Positions 1 through 9,993 of a stretch of DNA of 36,934 nucleotides are shown in pieces (the first letter of the stretch is position 1; the number at the start of each line of letters is the position of its first letter). The notes under the pieces were generated by a model. The model was not told the DNA's origin and searched no databases. It saw only the letters and a program-made list of their open reading frames with translations. The stretch covers positions 399,263 through 436,196 of the forward strand of contig JBNGIQ010009228.1 in NCBI GenBank assembly GCA_049999765.1. Direction: 5' to 3'. The DNA is from Phaeoceros laevis (lineage: Eukaryota; Anthocerotophyta; Anthocerotopsida; Notothyladales). The translations under genes and the position numbers were made by a program.

Positions 1-458
1 CCAGCCTGGACGTTAGTGCGGGCCTCTGCCTCTACACTAGTGGTCTAATAAAAGTCGAGGTTGTGCGTAAGGGTTCAAGCTAACCACAATTCCACACCGC
101 TGAGTCCTAGGGTTGAACTTCATTAGGAAAAAAGGAGGTTCCTGAAGAAGGTTCAAGCATCTTTCCCTTCTGCATCAGTTGTTCCTGTTGTTGGCCACTC
201 AAGGGTGAGGTTGTGCGCGAAGTGATAGTCGATTTGCGGTAGGTTGGCAGCCTGCTTCTGAGATGCAGCCGTTGTTGGAAGTCTCAGCTTGTTGCTTTGA
301 TGCGAGGAAGGTAAGGTAGCCAAACTCTCTTCACTCACCCCATCCAGGAAGAGAGAACGTGTCATCACTCACGAGGAATGCCTGCGTGTGAGACAGAGAG
401 CAGCAAGCCGCAGAGCCTGTATGTGCCCTCATCAAGCTACCATTGTCAAGTGTGGTAG

Positions 459-1377
459 CTATCTATTATTATGCTTGAAATAGTTGGAGGCAGAAATCAA
501 GGCCAGTACTGCTAATGCTGCAAAGGAAAGGTAGGCCATAGACACGGCCGCTGCTTCTCGCGTGCAATACTCGTACCACATGAAGCCACGGGTGCAATTT
601 GCTTCCACTGTGCCATCCCCATATCTCTCCAGCGCAGAATAGGTAGCCCCAGCTGTGGCTGCTGCAAACATGAGATACGCAAATACCTGTTTTGTTTGCA
701 ACACCACTGGTGGTAAGAAACAGTTGTCCCACAAGACCTCATGAGTGAGGGAATGAATGCCACTGCCAAGCAACAAGCAAAGTACGTGTGATGATCGTGA
801 CAACGCTAACCTGATCGAGGCCGAAGACGATGAATGTGCTGGTACGGTTGCGAAAATTCACCCTGCTCTCCAAGCACCCCAGAACGATCAGCACCAGCTC
901 ATACAGAATGACAATGCCGCTCAAGGCAACGATGAACCTGTCCCCCCAACAAAGCCCCACAAGCACTAGTTAGACAGGAAAAATGTTGTCAGCTGCGAAT
1001 CCCCAAGCAACAGTCAGTCCCAAGAGAGCAACAATTCCTTGGGCTGTGTGTCCCGCTTACTTGCTGGGCCTGGTGCGCAGTGACTTGTACGTGTAGAAGG
1101 AATAGGAGGTGGCGTAGTCGGCGTAGTAGCGCTCGCCTTCCGTTGAAGCTATGAGCACCACAGCTATGAGGGCCAGGACCAGGCTGGAAGTGCGCAGAAC
1201 GAGCCTGAGAATCGGCAAGGCATTTTTGGTGGAGTCCTCCAGGTTGCGGCCGCCACTGCTAGTAGTAGTGGTGCCGGTACTCGTCCACTTCCCGCCATAC
1301 AATGTAGAAGCACTACCAATACCTCCACCACCAGCCTGTACGTGTTGCCCAGGCGCAGCACCACCAGCACTCCCCAT
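459..1377 (-). CDS. CASP-like membrane protein (CASPL, MARVEL-type four-TM), 3 exons
   Basis: Exons read on the minus strand are 1377-1061, 937-811 and 686-459, giving 223 residues. Donors are AA|GTAAGC and CAG|GTTAGC, acceptors ACAG|G and ACAG|G, and the phases match exactly. The ATG at 1377 is the first in frame. A Gly/Ser/Thr-rich cytoplasmic N-terminus (1-50) precedes four hydrophobic segments at about 53-78, 107-128, 139-164 and 193-215. The family's conserved Arg in segment 1 (LRLVLRTSSL) and Asp in segment 3 (FGLDQVFAYL, D147) are present. The second extracellular loop has two Cys (179, 189), as in CASPs. CASP proteins form plasma-membrane scaffolds that position lignin-type cell-wall machinery; CASP-like members are broader and mostly uncharacterised. 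Family assignment is firm; the precise role is unknown. Confidence 0.85.
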
Positions 1378-1806
1378 TTCCAATTGATGTATCTAAATAA
1401 GCTACTGCTCGACTTCCGTCGTCGGCAGATTCAAGGCGCCAGCCATACAGAAAATTGCCTGGTCTGATGAGAGAGAGGCGGCCAGGGCAGGCGGGAAAGG
1501 ATTGTCAGGCCGTGACGACCTGCTTCAAGGGCTGTGGGTGGGTCCTCAATCCCGAATCTCGATTCGCTTTGTCGGATTGTAGATTATACACAGTGGTGCC
1601 GTACTAAAAGTACCGGGCGTCCCGAGTCACACCAAAGAGGAGCGAAGGAAAATATAGGATAGTTGCCGAATAGTAGATGCAAGTTCTTCACTCGTGTATT
1701 GTTAACAAAGTTGATGAAGTTGAACAACGGTAGTGGCTTGTCGTTGTTCGTTTGTTTGGTTGCAGATCGAAGCTGGTGATGGTACGCAGCTCTTGCCCGG
1801 CTGATG
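1378..1806. other. Intergenic spacer between the CASP-like gene and the PPR pseudogene
   Basis: This is the 5' flank of the CASP-like gene (minus) and of the PPR relic (plus). A pyrimidine-rich stretch ending in GGTTGCAG near 1760-1766 could be a leader-intron acceptor for the ancestral PPR gene, but no matching donor was assigned. No coding region is convincing here. Confidence 0.4.
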
Positions 1807-3317
1807 ATGGCTGCCAGCCCGTTGCAGCTGGATTTCGGAGGACTGCGGGGCATGCAGGGATTGGTAGTACCTGAAGCCGTGGTAGGGATGGTGAATGGCC
1901 AAGGATCCTGTGGAGAGGAGGAGCTTTTCTCAGATCCGACTCAGCGGTGGGACGAGGGACCGAGCAGGCTGATTCCCAGGCGTCCTGATTTCGAGCACAA
2001 CAAGTGCAAGGTCGCCCTGTGGCTGGACGATCGGCGCAAGCCCGGTTGGGTTGACGCGCATCTGGCCTCGTGGGACGCCGGGCCTCCCGAGGCTCTACGC
2101 ATCTCAGGTCAAGGGAAAGGAGCAGCTGTTGCGGCGCATGAGGGCCGTCCGGAGGTCGAAATGTGCAGGAAACTATGTGAGGTTGGACGGGCTCTGTGGA
2201 TGCGTTGAACCTTTTGGTGCCATGTACCCAAGAATCTCTTCTACCGTGCACTCAAGTGGTGCATCGCAAACAAGGACATTTCTCTGGGAAGACACATTCA
2301 TGGCCTCACTGTCCAGGGTGGGTATGAAGGAGACGCATTCTTGGCTACCCACCTCATGGGTCTGTATGCTGCGCATGGGAGGTTGGAGGAGGCATTGAAG
2401 TGTTTACCCAGATAGGTACGCCGGATGCCTACAACTGGGCTACCATCATCATTGCATGTGCTAAGCTTGGGGAGGCTGCACAGGCTGTAAGGTTCCATCG
2501 GCAGATGCGTGAGTCCACAGTGAGGCCCGACAACCGTATCTATTCAGCAGTTCTCAAAGCTTGTGTCACTGCGGGAGATTTAGCTGCTGGTGAGGAGGTC
2601 AGGCTCATATCCTTGCCAGCCCATGAAGCCGGACATGTTTGTGCAAACAAGCCTGGTTAATATGTACGCAAAGTGCGGTAGCTTGGAAGATGCTCGCAGC
2701 GTGTTTGACAGCCTCCCTGAGGGATGTTGTAACATGGAATGCCATGATTGCAGGTTACGCCAAGCAGGGGGTCAGGAAGCCCTTATTCTATACAACAGAA
2801 TGAGAGAATGCAACAGGAACGCCCGTCTCTTCCGGATTCTGTTACATTTGTATGCCTCTTGCGGGCATGTGCCAGTGAGGTGTAGGACCTGTGGGTCAGG
2901 GGACGAAGTTTCATGCACAGATTTGACAACGTCGGCTGCAAGCTGATGTGGTTCTCGGCAGCAGCTTGGTCAACATATACGCAAAGTGTGGTAGCTTAGA
3001 GGATGCACGGCTCGTGTTGGACCAACTTCCAGCCAAGGATGTTTGGACATGGAATGCGTTACGCCCAGCAGGGTAGGGCAGGATAGCCCTCGTTCTTTAC
3101 CGTAGTATGCAACAGCATGACCTCTCTCTTCCAGATTCTGTTACATTTGTTTGCCTCCTGCAGGCATGTGCGAGTGCAGCAGCACTGCCTCTGGGAAAGG
3201 AGCTACATGCGCAGATGGAGGAACTCGGGTGGCAAACTAATCTGGTTGTCGGAGCTGCATTGGTATAAATGTATGCAAAGTGCGGTAGCCTAGAGGATGC
3301 TCGGAGTGCTTGCCACT
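1807..3317 (+). pseudogene. Decayed PPR (PLS-type) paralogue
   Basis: The reading starts at the ATG at 1807 (MAASPLQLDF...). It carries the family's PDF-like block (about 1920-2085, with RRPDFEHNK and VALWLDD), then MCRKLCEVGRA, where the frame breaks near 2185. Homology to the intact paralogues continues in shifting frames: the YNWATII segment at about 2427-2450, the GDLAAGEEV segment near 2575, and three MYAKCGSLEDAR-like segments near 2661, 2975 and 3270. Several indels and stops interrupt it, and the third relic ends abruptly near 3317. No E or DYW region remains. It is clearly homologous to the PPR genes at 7.3-24.3 kb; the number of lesions indicates an old dead copy. Confidence 0.9.
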
Positions 3318-4643
3318 TTTTCCTGTTTGTCGTTATGAGCTTTTTGCCCCAGTGAGTAATGGACGGAGACTTGTTTTCGGTGACAGGTTATTACTGGGCA
3401 GCTGCTCGCAGGATCGGCTATAGGACCTGGAGGTCTGAGTTTTGTATCCGAGCTGGTGCAGGTAGTGCGATCATTTCATGTCACTGTACACCTTGGTTGA
3501 TTTTATTTGATATATTCAGCAGTTGGCGTGGTAGAGGTTTGGTAATCTTTGATTGGTTTAACCTCTGGTTGAGACGGTGGCCCAGACTGGAGTGATTTTC
3601 CTTCTGTTTGGTCTTGGCCTCGAATTTTCAACAACAAAGATAACTGTGCCTACGTTTGTGTGTGATGTCCGTCATTCTGGTTTGCAATCACTAACAGGGC
3701 GGCAGGAGGGTATGAGAAACTGGGCGGGTGTTGGGAAACCTAAAAGCTTCTGTTGGTGATGTTAGCTCTTAGTATTCTTTGCAATGATTGTAGACAGTAG
3801 TTATACAACCTACCCTTACATGTGAACACCGTCTGATGGTTCAGTGATTGTGTTTTTGTGGAACAGTTATGTGGTGGCAAGCCATCTGAGGGTGTTTTTG
3901 TTGGTGCATTTCTGTCAATGTCATCGTCCGCGGTGGTGAGAAGGATTTTTCCTGCGAGAGGTTCCTGTGAAGCGAGTTTATCCTGATTTTATGCCCTGTG
4001 GACATCCTGCAGCCTTGGCGTGAATGTATGTTCAAGTTCTCCGTGCTCAATTAGTTTTGCACAGGAGGTCTCACATCACTCTTCAAGCTAACAGGGAATG
4101 AGTTCCCCTACCAGGTTTTTGAAGCTAATGGTGAAGTCATCAGTATCGGTACATGCCTGACTTTAAGTCACCGCACATCCGCTTTTCCATATCGCCAGTG
4201 GTGTTGAATGTATTCTCAAAAAGGGCCTAGCTGTGAGTGCAGACCAACCAACTGTATAAGTGTCAGCAGTAGCCTTCTGCTTACTTGTTGCACGGGTAAG
4301 ATAACTGAGGTTTAGTTAGGCCAATCAATCGTTTTGCCGTAGCTTTTTGTCTTTATTATGGCCTGACGTGTTTGCTTGGCAAATGCAGTGCAATGGGCCC
4401 GTTTGTGGTTGGAGTAATTATATCCACAACACACTTGTGCAGGTCCCGTACAATTACTGTGGACAAGGAATAGTGGCTGTAGCTAGACTTGAGACTTTTT
4501 TCCCGGATAGCACAGAAATCAAACAATGCTTAGTGCATGGGGTTGCGGAAGTAAGCATCCACAAGCTAATTGGTGCACGAGGATTCATTGAGGACGTAGG
4601 CATTAGGGTTGACTTTATTGCCCATTTTGAAGCTGTTTAGTGT

Positions 4644-4694
4644 TTGCCCATTTTGAAGTGTTGCCCATTTTGAAGTGTTGCCCATTTTGAAGTG
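4644..4694. repeat. 17-bp tandem repeat, three perfect copies
   Basis: The unit TTGCCCATTTTGAAGTG occurs three times head to tail (4644-4660, 4661-4677, 4678-4694). A diverged copy lies at about 4618-4634, separated by a few bases. It is a minisatellite in non-coding DNA. Confidence 0.95.
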
Positions 4695-4721
4695 TTGGAA
4701 GGTTTTAAAATTTTTTAACTA

Positions 4722-4757
4722 TTTGACCCGTTTATAATCTTTTTCAAACGGGTCAAA
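4722..4757. repeat. 12-bp perfect inverted repeat
   Basis: TTTGACCCGTTT (4722-4733) and its exact complement AAACGGGTCAAA (4746-4757) flank a 12-base loop. Related GGTCAA or CCGGTCA pieces recur at about 4788 and 4965. The arms could be palindromic ends of a small element or simply chance in repeat-rich DNA. Confidence 0.8.
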
Positions 4758-4986
4758 GGGCACGGACCCTTTTCCCTCAAAGTAATCCGGTCACAGAGTA
4801 AACCAATCAAAACTGTTTATGACTTTTTTCTCGGTAGGTAATCAGGTCAACACGTGTTATTTTGGAAAAAGAAATACATGCCTAGATGGCCGTGTTAAAT
4901 CCAAATTTGCTTCCCATCTGCCTGTAAAAAAAACCGGAACCCGTTAAACGCTTTTGACAAACCGGTCAAATTCCCACCCTAACATT

Positions 4987-5025
4987 GTAGCATGTCTATA
5001 TCACGTGGTAGCATGTCTATATCAC
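4987..5025. repeat. 18-bp direct duplication
   Basis: GTAGCATGTCTATATCAC is present at 4987-5004 and again at 5008-5025, three bases apart (21-base period). Confidence 0.95.
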
Positions 5026-5112
5026 CTGGTTGCTTCACAAGTCATAACCGTAACCTTCGGGGACTGTGCCTCGGTTGTTTGTTACGGTTTTGCCTTTTGA
5101 GGCAACCAGGTG
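5023..5112. repeat. Nested inverted repeat (90-bp foldback)
   Basis: The outer arms CACCTGGTTGC (5023-5033) and GCAACCAGGTG (5102-5112) are perfect complements. Inside them AACCGTAAC (5046-5054) pairs with GTTACGGTT (5081-5089). The two nested stems are nearly symmetrically spaced (12 bases between arms on each side), so the segment can fold into one interrupted hairpin. A foldback transposon remnant is the plainest reading; a hairpin RNA is possible but unsupported. Confidence 0.8.
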
Positions 5113-5286
5113 AATCCAATGTACTTAAGACTGAAAGCTACCTATCTAGGCTAGGGCTCTCATAGGTAATATCAATAGGTTCCACACCGTGCTGCGAAGT
5201 TTCTCAAACCAGCAAAAGGCTAATCTGTTTACCACCGATTGTCTTCGTTGAGTGGTTCCGGTGTGTGGTGTTGGAATTTTTGAAAG

Positions 5287-5312
5287 GCAGCAGCAGCAGC
5301 AGCAGCAGCAGC
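5287..5312. repeat. (GCA)n microsatellite
   Basis: GCA is repeated about 8.7 times without interruption. On the minus strand it would encode a poly-Ala run inside a 75-codon open frame (5229-5456) for which there is no other evidence of coding. Confidence 0.95.
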
Positions 5313-5707
5313 TATTTGTTCTAAAGACATTGCCTGATGTACCCGCGTGTACACAACGCAGCCTCTTGCAAAAAAGTTGTCAACTTTAGGATGCCTGATT
5401 CGCGAACGGCTCTGCGCACTAGATGCTCTGGGCACTGACCGGTCGCTTGATTTCAACCAGGTTCTGGAGGGCGATGGTCGTGGCCGATCGGTTTCTGTGA
5501 GAAGTCGATCAATATCCGGAGGCTGATCGCGATTAGACTTGTAAGTACGTACAATGGGGGCTCATAGCAGCGCGAGCTAGCCGGCTATCCGGACAGGAAC
5601 TTAGCAACAGGTGCATGCCCACAGGTGCAACCTTGGGACGAGACTCTACTCTAGCGCTAATTAGACGGTATGGAGCAGCTCTGGGTCACAGGACCTGAAA
5701 AAATGAA

Positions 5708-6307
5708 TCAATCCAAGGCCGGCAAGGCCTGGAACTCGTCCTTGCCGCCCGGCAAGTAGACATAAAAGTTCATGCGGAAGAATTCCTCGCCCGGGGTTGC
5801 CAAGTCTTGAAACAGCTTGTAGATTCCATAGCCGGTGGCCATGGTGAGCGGGCCGGTGCCTCCCACGATGACCACCGTGCCGTTCCCTCCATCCTCCAGC
5901 GTCTGCTTCTCGAAGGAGCCCTGGATCATGAGCCGCGTTCCGGCCGGGAAGTCGCTGGCGTCGTTGAAGATCAAGGCGGCGTTGAGGAAGATGCCGTTCT
6001 GGGTGGTGCCGGGGTGCAGGAGGAATCCCTGGTAGCCCGCGATCTTCACCCCGTTGGCGATGTCAGGCGCCAGCAGCACCGAGGTGTCGAATGCCTGCAT
6101 CCTGCCGAAGGCGGTTTCTTCAGGATAGCCCGGGGCAGCCGGCACCAGAACTGTGGTCCGCGACTTCTCCCCGTTGGGTTCCAGCAAGAAGAAGGTGAAG
6201 TGGTAGTCCGGCGCACGCAGAGCCAGGGCAACACTGCTGCACAGCCAACAGCAGACCACCACAGGTAGCAGAACTGCTACGCGGAAGCATGATGTCGAAA
6301 CCGCCAT
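5708..6307 (-). CDS. Dirigent-family protein, secreted
   Basis: The frame has no intron and gives 199 residues from the ATG at 6307; an upstream in-frame extension has no ATG. Residues 1-29 form a signal peptide (hydrophobic VAVLLPVVVCCWLCSSVA, then ALA). The mature part matches the dirigent beta-barrel: YHFTFFLLEP (35-44), a GRMQAFDT strand (68-75), GYQGFLLHPG, then LNAALIFNDASDF and GSFEKQTLED. The end, GGTGPLTMATGYGIYK and FRMNFYVYLPG, is the usual family C-terminus. Dirigent proteins act in the apoplast and steer stereoselective coupling of phenoxy radicals in lignan or lignin-like synthesis, or cyclisation in related pathways. The substrate cannot be told from sequence. The length is normal for the family and nothing looks broken. 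Confidence 0.9.
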   Translation of the reverse strand: MAVSTSCFRVAVLLPVVVCCWLCSSVALALRAPDYHFTFFLLEPNGEKSRTTVLVPAAPGYPEETAFGRMQAFDTSVLLAPDIANGVKIAGYQGFLLHPGTTQNGIFLNAALIFNDASDFPAGTRLMIQGSFEKQTLEDGGNGTVVIVGGTGPLTMATGYGIYKLFQDLATPGEEFFRMNFYVYLPGGKDEFQALPALD

Positions 6308-6390
6308 GGAGGGAGAGACTGGTGGGAGCCTGGGAGGATATGTTGCGTACAAGCTTGTACAGCTGTGTGGATGAATATTCAGGCATGGCG

Positions 6391-6399
6391 CCTATTTAT
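6391..6399 (-). promoter_or_regulatory. Probable TATA box of the dirigent gene
   Basis: On the minus strand the sequence reads ATAAATAGG, about 85 bases upstream of the ATG at 6307. That places a transcription start near 6360-6365 and leaves a short leader. It is the only good TATA match in this upstream region. Confidence 0.55.
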
Positions 6400-6841
6400 G
6401 TTGCAAGCCGCTCCCCGCCAGCCAAGGGATCAGCCAGATAAGGATCTGCACTGGAGGGGAGCCTCATGCTCCAGGCTCCAGGCTGAGATTGAGCCACGGC
6501 AAGCAGCCGCAGCTTTTCGCATTATTGGCGGAATCTGGACGAATCTGAAAGGACGAATTTAGGGCCCTTTACCTCAGGATTATTATTTTTTTTGGTGTGG
6601 GGCCAATCGTGATTGCTCACTCTTGCCCCCCCAGGATAGACATCTATTGATGAGGCTGGCAGGCCGTCACGTCAATTGAGACCGTCGGTAGCAGCAGCTG
6701 AAAGGGAAGACGGATCAGAGTGTACAAGTAACCGCCGGATCACAGTGTAGAAGCAAAAGCATCCCTGGTAACAACAGTGACCTATATCAGCAGTACCCGC
6801 CGGAGCATTCCCCTCGTACACATAGTAGCATGGTTGTTCCG

Positions 6842-7139
6842 TTAACCCTTAAGGGTAATGTCTGTTGGGTCCCCCAAGACGCTGCTTTCTGCAATCTCCG
6901 TATGATTGCCAAGGTGGTATCATTGCAAAGGCAAAGGTGACATCATGCTGACTGATGAGCCTATCAGCATTATCCTCGGCAGCCAGCCAACAAGATATTG
7001 GTAGCCACCAAGATAGGTGGTACGGGGTGGTGAAGGATCCCGATTTCTTTGAAAATGAGTTTGATGGCCCGACTTTCATTGAAACGCCCTTCCAACGGAA
7101 GTTTCATGGGTTTCGAAACCCCGGACTCTTAAGGGTTAA
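6842..7139. mobile_element. Candidate MITE with 12-bp terminal inverted repeats
   Basis: TTAACCCTTAAG (6842-6853) and CTTAAGGGTTAA (7128-7139) are exact inverted repeats bounding a 298-bp segment with no good coding content. Both ends carry TTAA-type bases and no clear flanking target-site duplication can be read, so the element class is open (PIF/Harbinger-like or other). An internal palindrome (GGGTTTCGAAACCC) lies near the right end. It abuts the point where the DYW remnant of the neighbouring PPR gene loses homology. Confidence 0.45.
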
Positions 7140-7161
7140 GTGTCCTGTTTAGAGTTCAACT

Positions 7162-7308
7162 ATGGCCGTTTCCTGCTGTGCCCATGCAACTCAGCTTCCT
7201 TCTCATCATCAAGTATGTCCCGCACCCAAACGTGAAGAGGCGGTGCATCTCCTTCTGTCATCGTTCTGGGTACTGCCTTGCATAGATACGTTCAATATCA
7301 AGATGCTT
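7162..7308 (-). pseudogene. Remnant of a DYW domain downstream of the 894-residue PPR gene
   Basis: Past the stop at 7309, minus-strand DNA still aligns with the intact DYW paralogues: AAGCATCTTGATATTGAACG corresponds to their KNHPESEG segment, then IYAR, then LRDILDDEKEAELHGHS. Indels and stops break it up. Homology ends near 7162, before the CxxC half of the deaminase, about 20 bases from the MITE-like element. The catalytic domain is therefore gone. Confidence 0.85.
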
Positions 7309-9993
7309 CTAGTCCCCAACAACAAACGTATGCACCGCTCCATCCATGTCACTCCACCAGCTCTGACCTGGCTTCTTCCATGCCCCAAGTTTCAATCGCC
7401 TTACCTGCACCTCCTTTGCCTCGTCGCCCATCTCAGTGCTTGAATATATATTGGACATCAACGCATAGGAAGCAGCATCCTTTGCATCCACACTTAATGC
7501 AAACTCGAAAGCATGTTGCCCAATCTCAACGTTGTTCCACTTCCTGCAAGCGCTTAACAGCGTGTGCCACACTGCACCATTAGGTGGGACAGGCATGGTC
7601 TTGGCCATCTGCAGCGCCTCGTCGAGATGGCCTGCACGTCCCAAAAGATCCATCATGCATGTGTAGTGCTCTACGGTTGCACTGATACCATAATCTCTCC
7701 TCATGGCTTCGAAGGCCTTTCGGCCTTTGTCTACCAGACCCGCATGGCTGCACACGGTTAGCACATGAAGAAACGTGATGACGTTTGGCTGCATGCCCTC
7801 CAGTCTCATCCTGTCAAACAATCCAAACACTGCATCACTATCCCCTTGGGAGGTATATCCACCGGTCAAGGCACCCCATGCCTCAATGGTTCGTTCAGGT
7901 AGCAAATCAAACACTTGTTGTGCATGGAACATGCTACCACACTTTGCATACATGTTTACTAATGCGGCTCCGACACCTACATCAGCTTGAAGCCCTCGTT
8001 CCTCGATTGCCGAATGTAGCTGCTTTCCCAAAGGCAGAGCTGCCACACTCGCACATGCCTGTAGGAGGCAAACAAAAGTGAAAGAATCAGGTGCAGTATT
8101 GCCTTCCTGTTGCATACTACTGTAAAGACCAAGGGCTTCCTGACCCATCCCCTGCTGGGCATATCCTGCAAGCATCGCAGTCCAACTTACAACATTCTTC
8201 TGCGGAAGCCTGTCAAATACACTGCGAGCATCCTCTAAGCTCCCACACTTTGTATACATGTTGATCAGGCTGCCACCTAGAACCACATCATCTTGCAGTC
8301 CGCGTTCCTCAATCTGTAAATGGAACTGCTTCCCCTGCTGCAGAGCTCCAACTCCTACATTGGCACAGGCCTGCAGGAGGCATACAAATGTTGCAGAATC
8401 TGGAGGAAAGAGGCCTTCCAATTGCATGGAGTCATAAAGAACAAGGGCCTCCCTACCCATCCCCTGCCGAGCATAACCTGCCAGCATGGCAGTCCATGTT
8501 ACAACGTTCCTGTATTCAAGTCTGTCAAACACGCTGCGAGCAGCCTCTGAGCTCCCACACTTTGCATACATGTCTACCAATGCAGCCCCTACAACCACCT
8601 CAGCTTGCAACCCTCGCTCCTGAATCTGTGCATGGAGCTGCTTTCCCAGAGGCAGATCTGCTACACTCGCACATGACTGCAGAAGGCACACAAACGTAAA
8701 AGAATCAGGTGCACTTTTGCCGTCTTGTTGCATGCTACTGTAAAGATGAAGGGCTTCGCGACCCATTCCCTGCTGGGCATAACCTGCTATCATCGCAGTC
8801 CATGTTACCACATTTCTGTCTGGAAGTCTGTCAAACACCCTGCGAGCATCCTCCAAACTACCGCACTTTGCATACATGTTAACCAAGCTGCCGCCTACAA
8901 CCACATTATCTTGCAGTGCTCGTTCTTTAATCTGTGCGTGGAGCTGCTTTCCCTGATGCAGAGCTCCCACACCAACACTGGCACATGCCTGCAGAAGGGA
9001 TACAAACGTAACAGAGTCTGGAGCAGAGAGGCCTTCCATTTTCATGCAATGGTAGAGACTAAGGGCTTCCTGACCTGTCCCATGCTGGGCATAACCTGCC
9101 AACATTGCATTCCATGTCACCACATCTCTCTGACCAAGGCTATCGAACACTCTGCGAGCAGCCTTCAGACTTCCGCACTTCGCATACATATCAACCAGGC
9201 AGTTTTGGACAAATAAATCTGTTTTTCCTGCACTGGCAAGAATGCAAGCATGCACATCCTTTCCGGCAGCCAAATCTCCTGCTGCGGCACAAGCTTTAAG
9301 GACTGCTACATAAATACGGTTGTCAGGCTTAACCTTTGACTCACGCATCTGTCTGTACAGTCGTATAGCCTGTGAAGCCTTTCCATGTCTTGCAAATGCG
9401 AAAATGATGGTAGCCCAGTTATAGGTGTCCGGGGTAGAGACCTTGGCAAACACTCTCATTGCTTCCTCCAACCTCCCATGCGAAGCATACAGACCGATGA
9501 GATGGGTGGCCAAGAATGCGTCTCCTTCGTACCCACTTTCGACGGTGAGAGCATGAATTCGTCTGCCCAGAACCAGGTCCTTATGTGCGATGCACGCCTT
9601 GAGGACACGATAAAAGAGGTTGTTGGGTACATGGAATCCTTGTTGCACCATACTAGACAACGCATCCACTGATTCAATGATCCGTCCAGCGTCACATAGT
9701 TTATTGCACATATCAACCTCCAAGTGGCCGTCATGATCTTCATAAGCTCGTTCCGCTTGAACTGAGGTGGATACAAATTCAGGATGCCTCTTCATCCCCG
9801 CATCCCAGGTGGCTAGCTGCAAGTCCACCCGCGCAGGCTTGTGCCGACTGTCTAGCCACAGGGCAGCCTTGGACTTCTTGTGCTTAAAATCGGCATGCCG
9901 GGGAGTCGGCTTGTTGTGTCTCTTGTCCCACCACTGTGTTGGATCTGAGAAACACTCTTGCCAAAAGAGAACCTGCTGCTCATTTGGATGCAT
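7309..9993 (-). CDS. PDF-like/PLS-type PPR protein, E+-ended, DYW lost (894 aa)
   Basis: A single uninterrupted frame starts at the ATG at 9993. Residues 9-64 form the PDF-like block (FWQECFSDPTQWWDKR, HADFKHKK, ALWLDSRHK). A PPR tract of L, S and P motifs follows, with LIGLYASHGRLEEAM then about five full P-L-S triplets of some 100 residues, each marked by MYAKCGS. The E motif (TVEHYTCMMDLLGRAGHLDEAL, HTLLSACRKW) and E+ region (PGQSWWSDMDGAVHTFVVGD) end it. The stop replaces the Lys codon that follows VVGD in the DYW-bearing paralogues. PLS PPR proteins bind single organelle RNAs at specific bases and guide C-to-U editing. Without its own DYW domain this copy would need a deaminase in trans, or it is decaying. 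It lies on the opposite strand from its paralogues. Confidence 0.85.
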   Translation of the reverse strand: MHPNEQQVLFWQECFSDPTQWWDKRHNKPTPRHADFKHKKSKAALWLDSRHKPARVDLQLATWDAGMKRHPEFVSTSVQAERAYEDHDGHLEVDMCNKLCDAGRIIESVDALSSMVQQGFHVPNNLFYRVLKACIAHKDLVLGRRIHALTVESGYEGDAFLATHLIGLYASHGRLEEAMRVFAKVSTPDTYNWATIIFAFARHGKASQAIRLYRQMRESKVKPDNRIYVAVLKACAAAGDLAAGKDVHACILASAGKTDLFVQNCLVDMYAKCGSLKAARRVFDSLGQRDVVTWNAMLAGYAQHGTGQEALSLYHCMKMEGLSAPDSVTFVSLLQACASVGVGALHQGKQLHAQIKERALQDNVVVGGSLVNMYAKCGSLEDARRVFDRLPDRNVVTWTAMIAGYAQQGMGREALHLYSSMQQDGKSAPDSFTFVCLLQSCASVADLPLGKQLHAQIQERGLQAEVVVGAALVDMYAKCGSSEAARSVFDRLEYRNVVTWTAMLAGYARQGMGREALVLYDSMQLEGLFPPDSATFVCLLQACANVGVGALQQGKQFHLQIEERGLQDDVVLGGSLINMYTKCGSLEDARSVFDRLPQKNVVSWTAMLAGYAQQGMGQEALGLYSSMQQEGNTAPDSFTFVCLLQACASVAALPLGKQLHSAIEERGLQADVGVGAALVNMYAKCGSMFHAQQVFDLLPERTIEAWGALTGGYTSQGDSDAVFGLFDRMRLEGMQPNVITFLHVLTVCSHAGLVDKGRKAFEAMRRDYGISATVEHYTCMMDLLGRAGHLDEALQMAKTMPVPPNGAVWHTLLSACRKWNNVEIGQHAFEFALSVDAKDAASYALMSNIYSSTEMGDEAKEVQVRRLKLGAWKKPGQSWWSDMDGAVHTFVVGD

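Larger units (their letters stand above)
3318..5707. other. Gene-poor spacer with short repeats
   Basis: No gene could be supported in these 2.4 kb. Open frames near 3359-3760 and 4380-4640 have no recognisable domain, and the latter runs into a tandem repeat. The right half (4640-5320) concentrates small repeats listed separately: a 17-bp tandem array, a 12-bp inverted repeat, a 21-bp-spaced duplication, a foldback and a CAG microsatellite. This looks like degraded mobile-element or repeat-rich spacer. Confidence 0.5.

Noticed and set aside
4347-4640. 97-codon plus-strand frame
   Set aside because: It opens with TTG, has no recognisable family and ends in the 17-bp tandem repeat.
4644-5112. 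CRISPR array or attachment site from the clustered repeats
   Set aside because: The repeats are contiguous or isolated pairs without regular unique spacers, and the DNA is plant nuclear.
5229-5456. Small minus-strand protein with a poly-Ala run
   Set aside because: The run comes from the CAG microsatellite; there is no domain, no promoter and no supporting splice structure.
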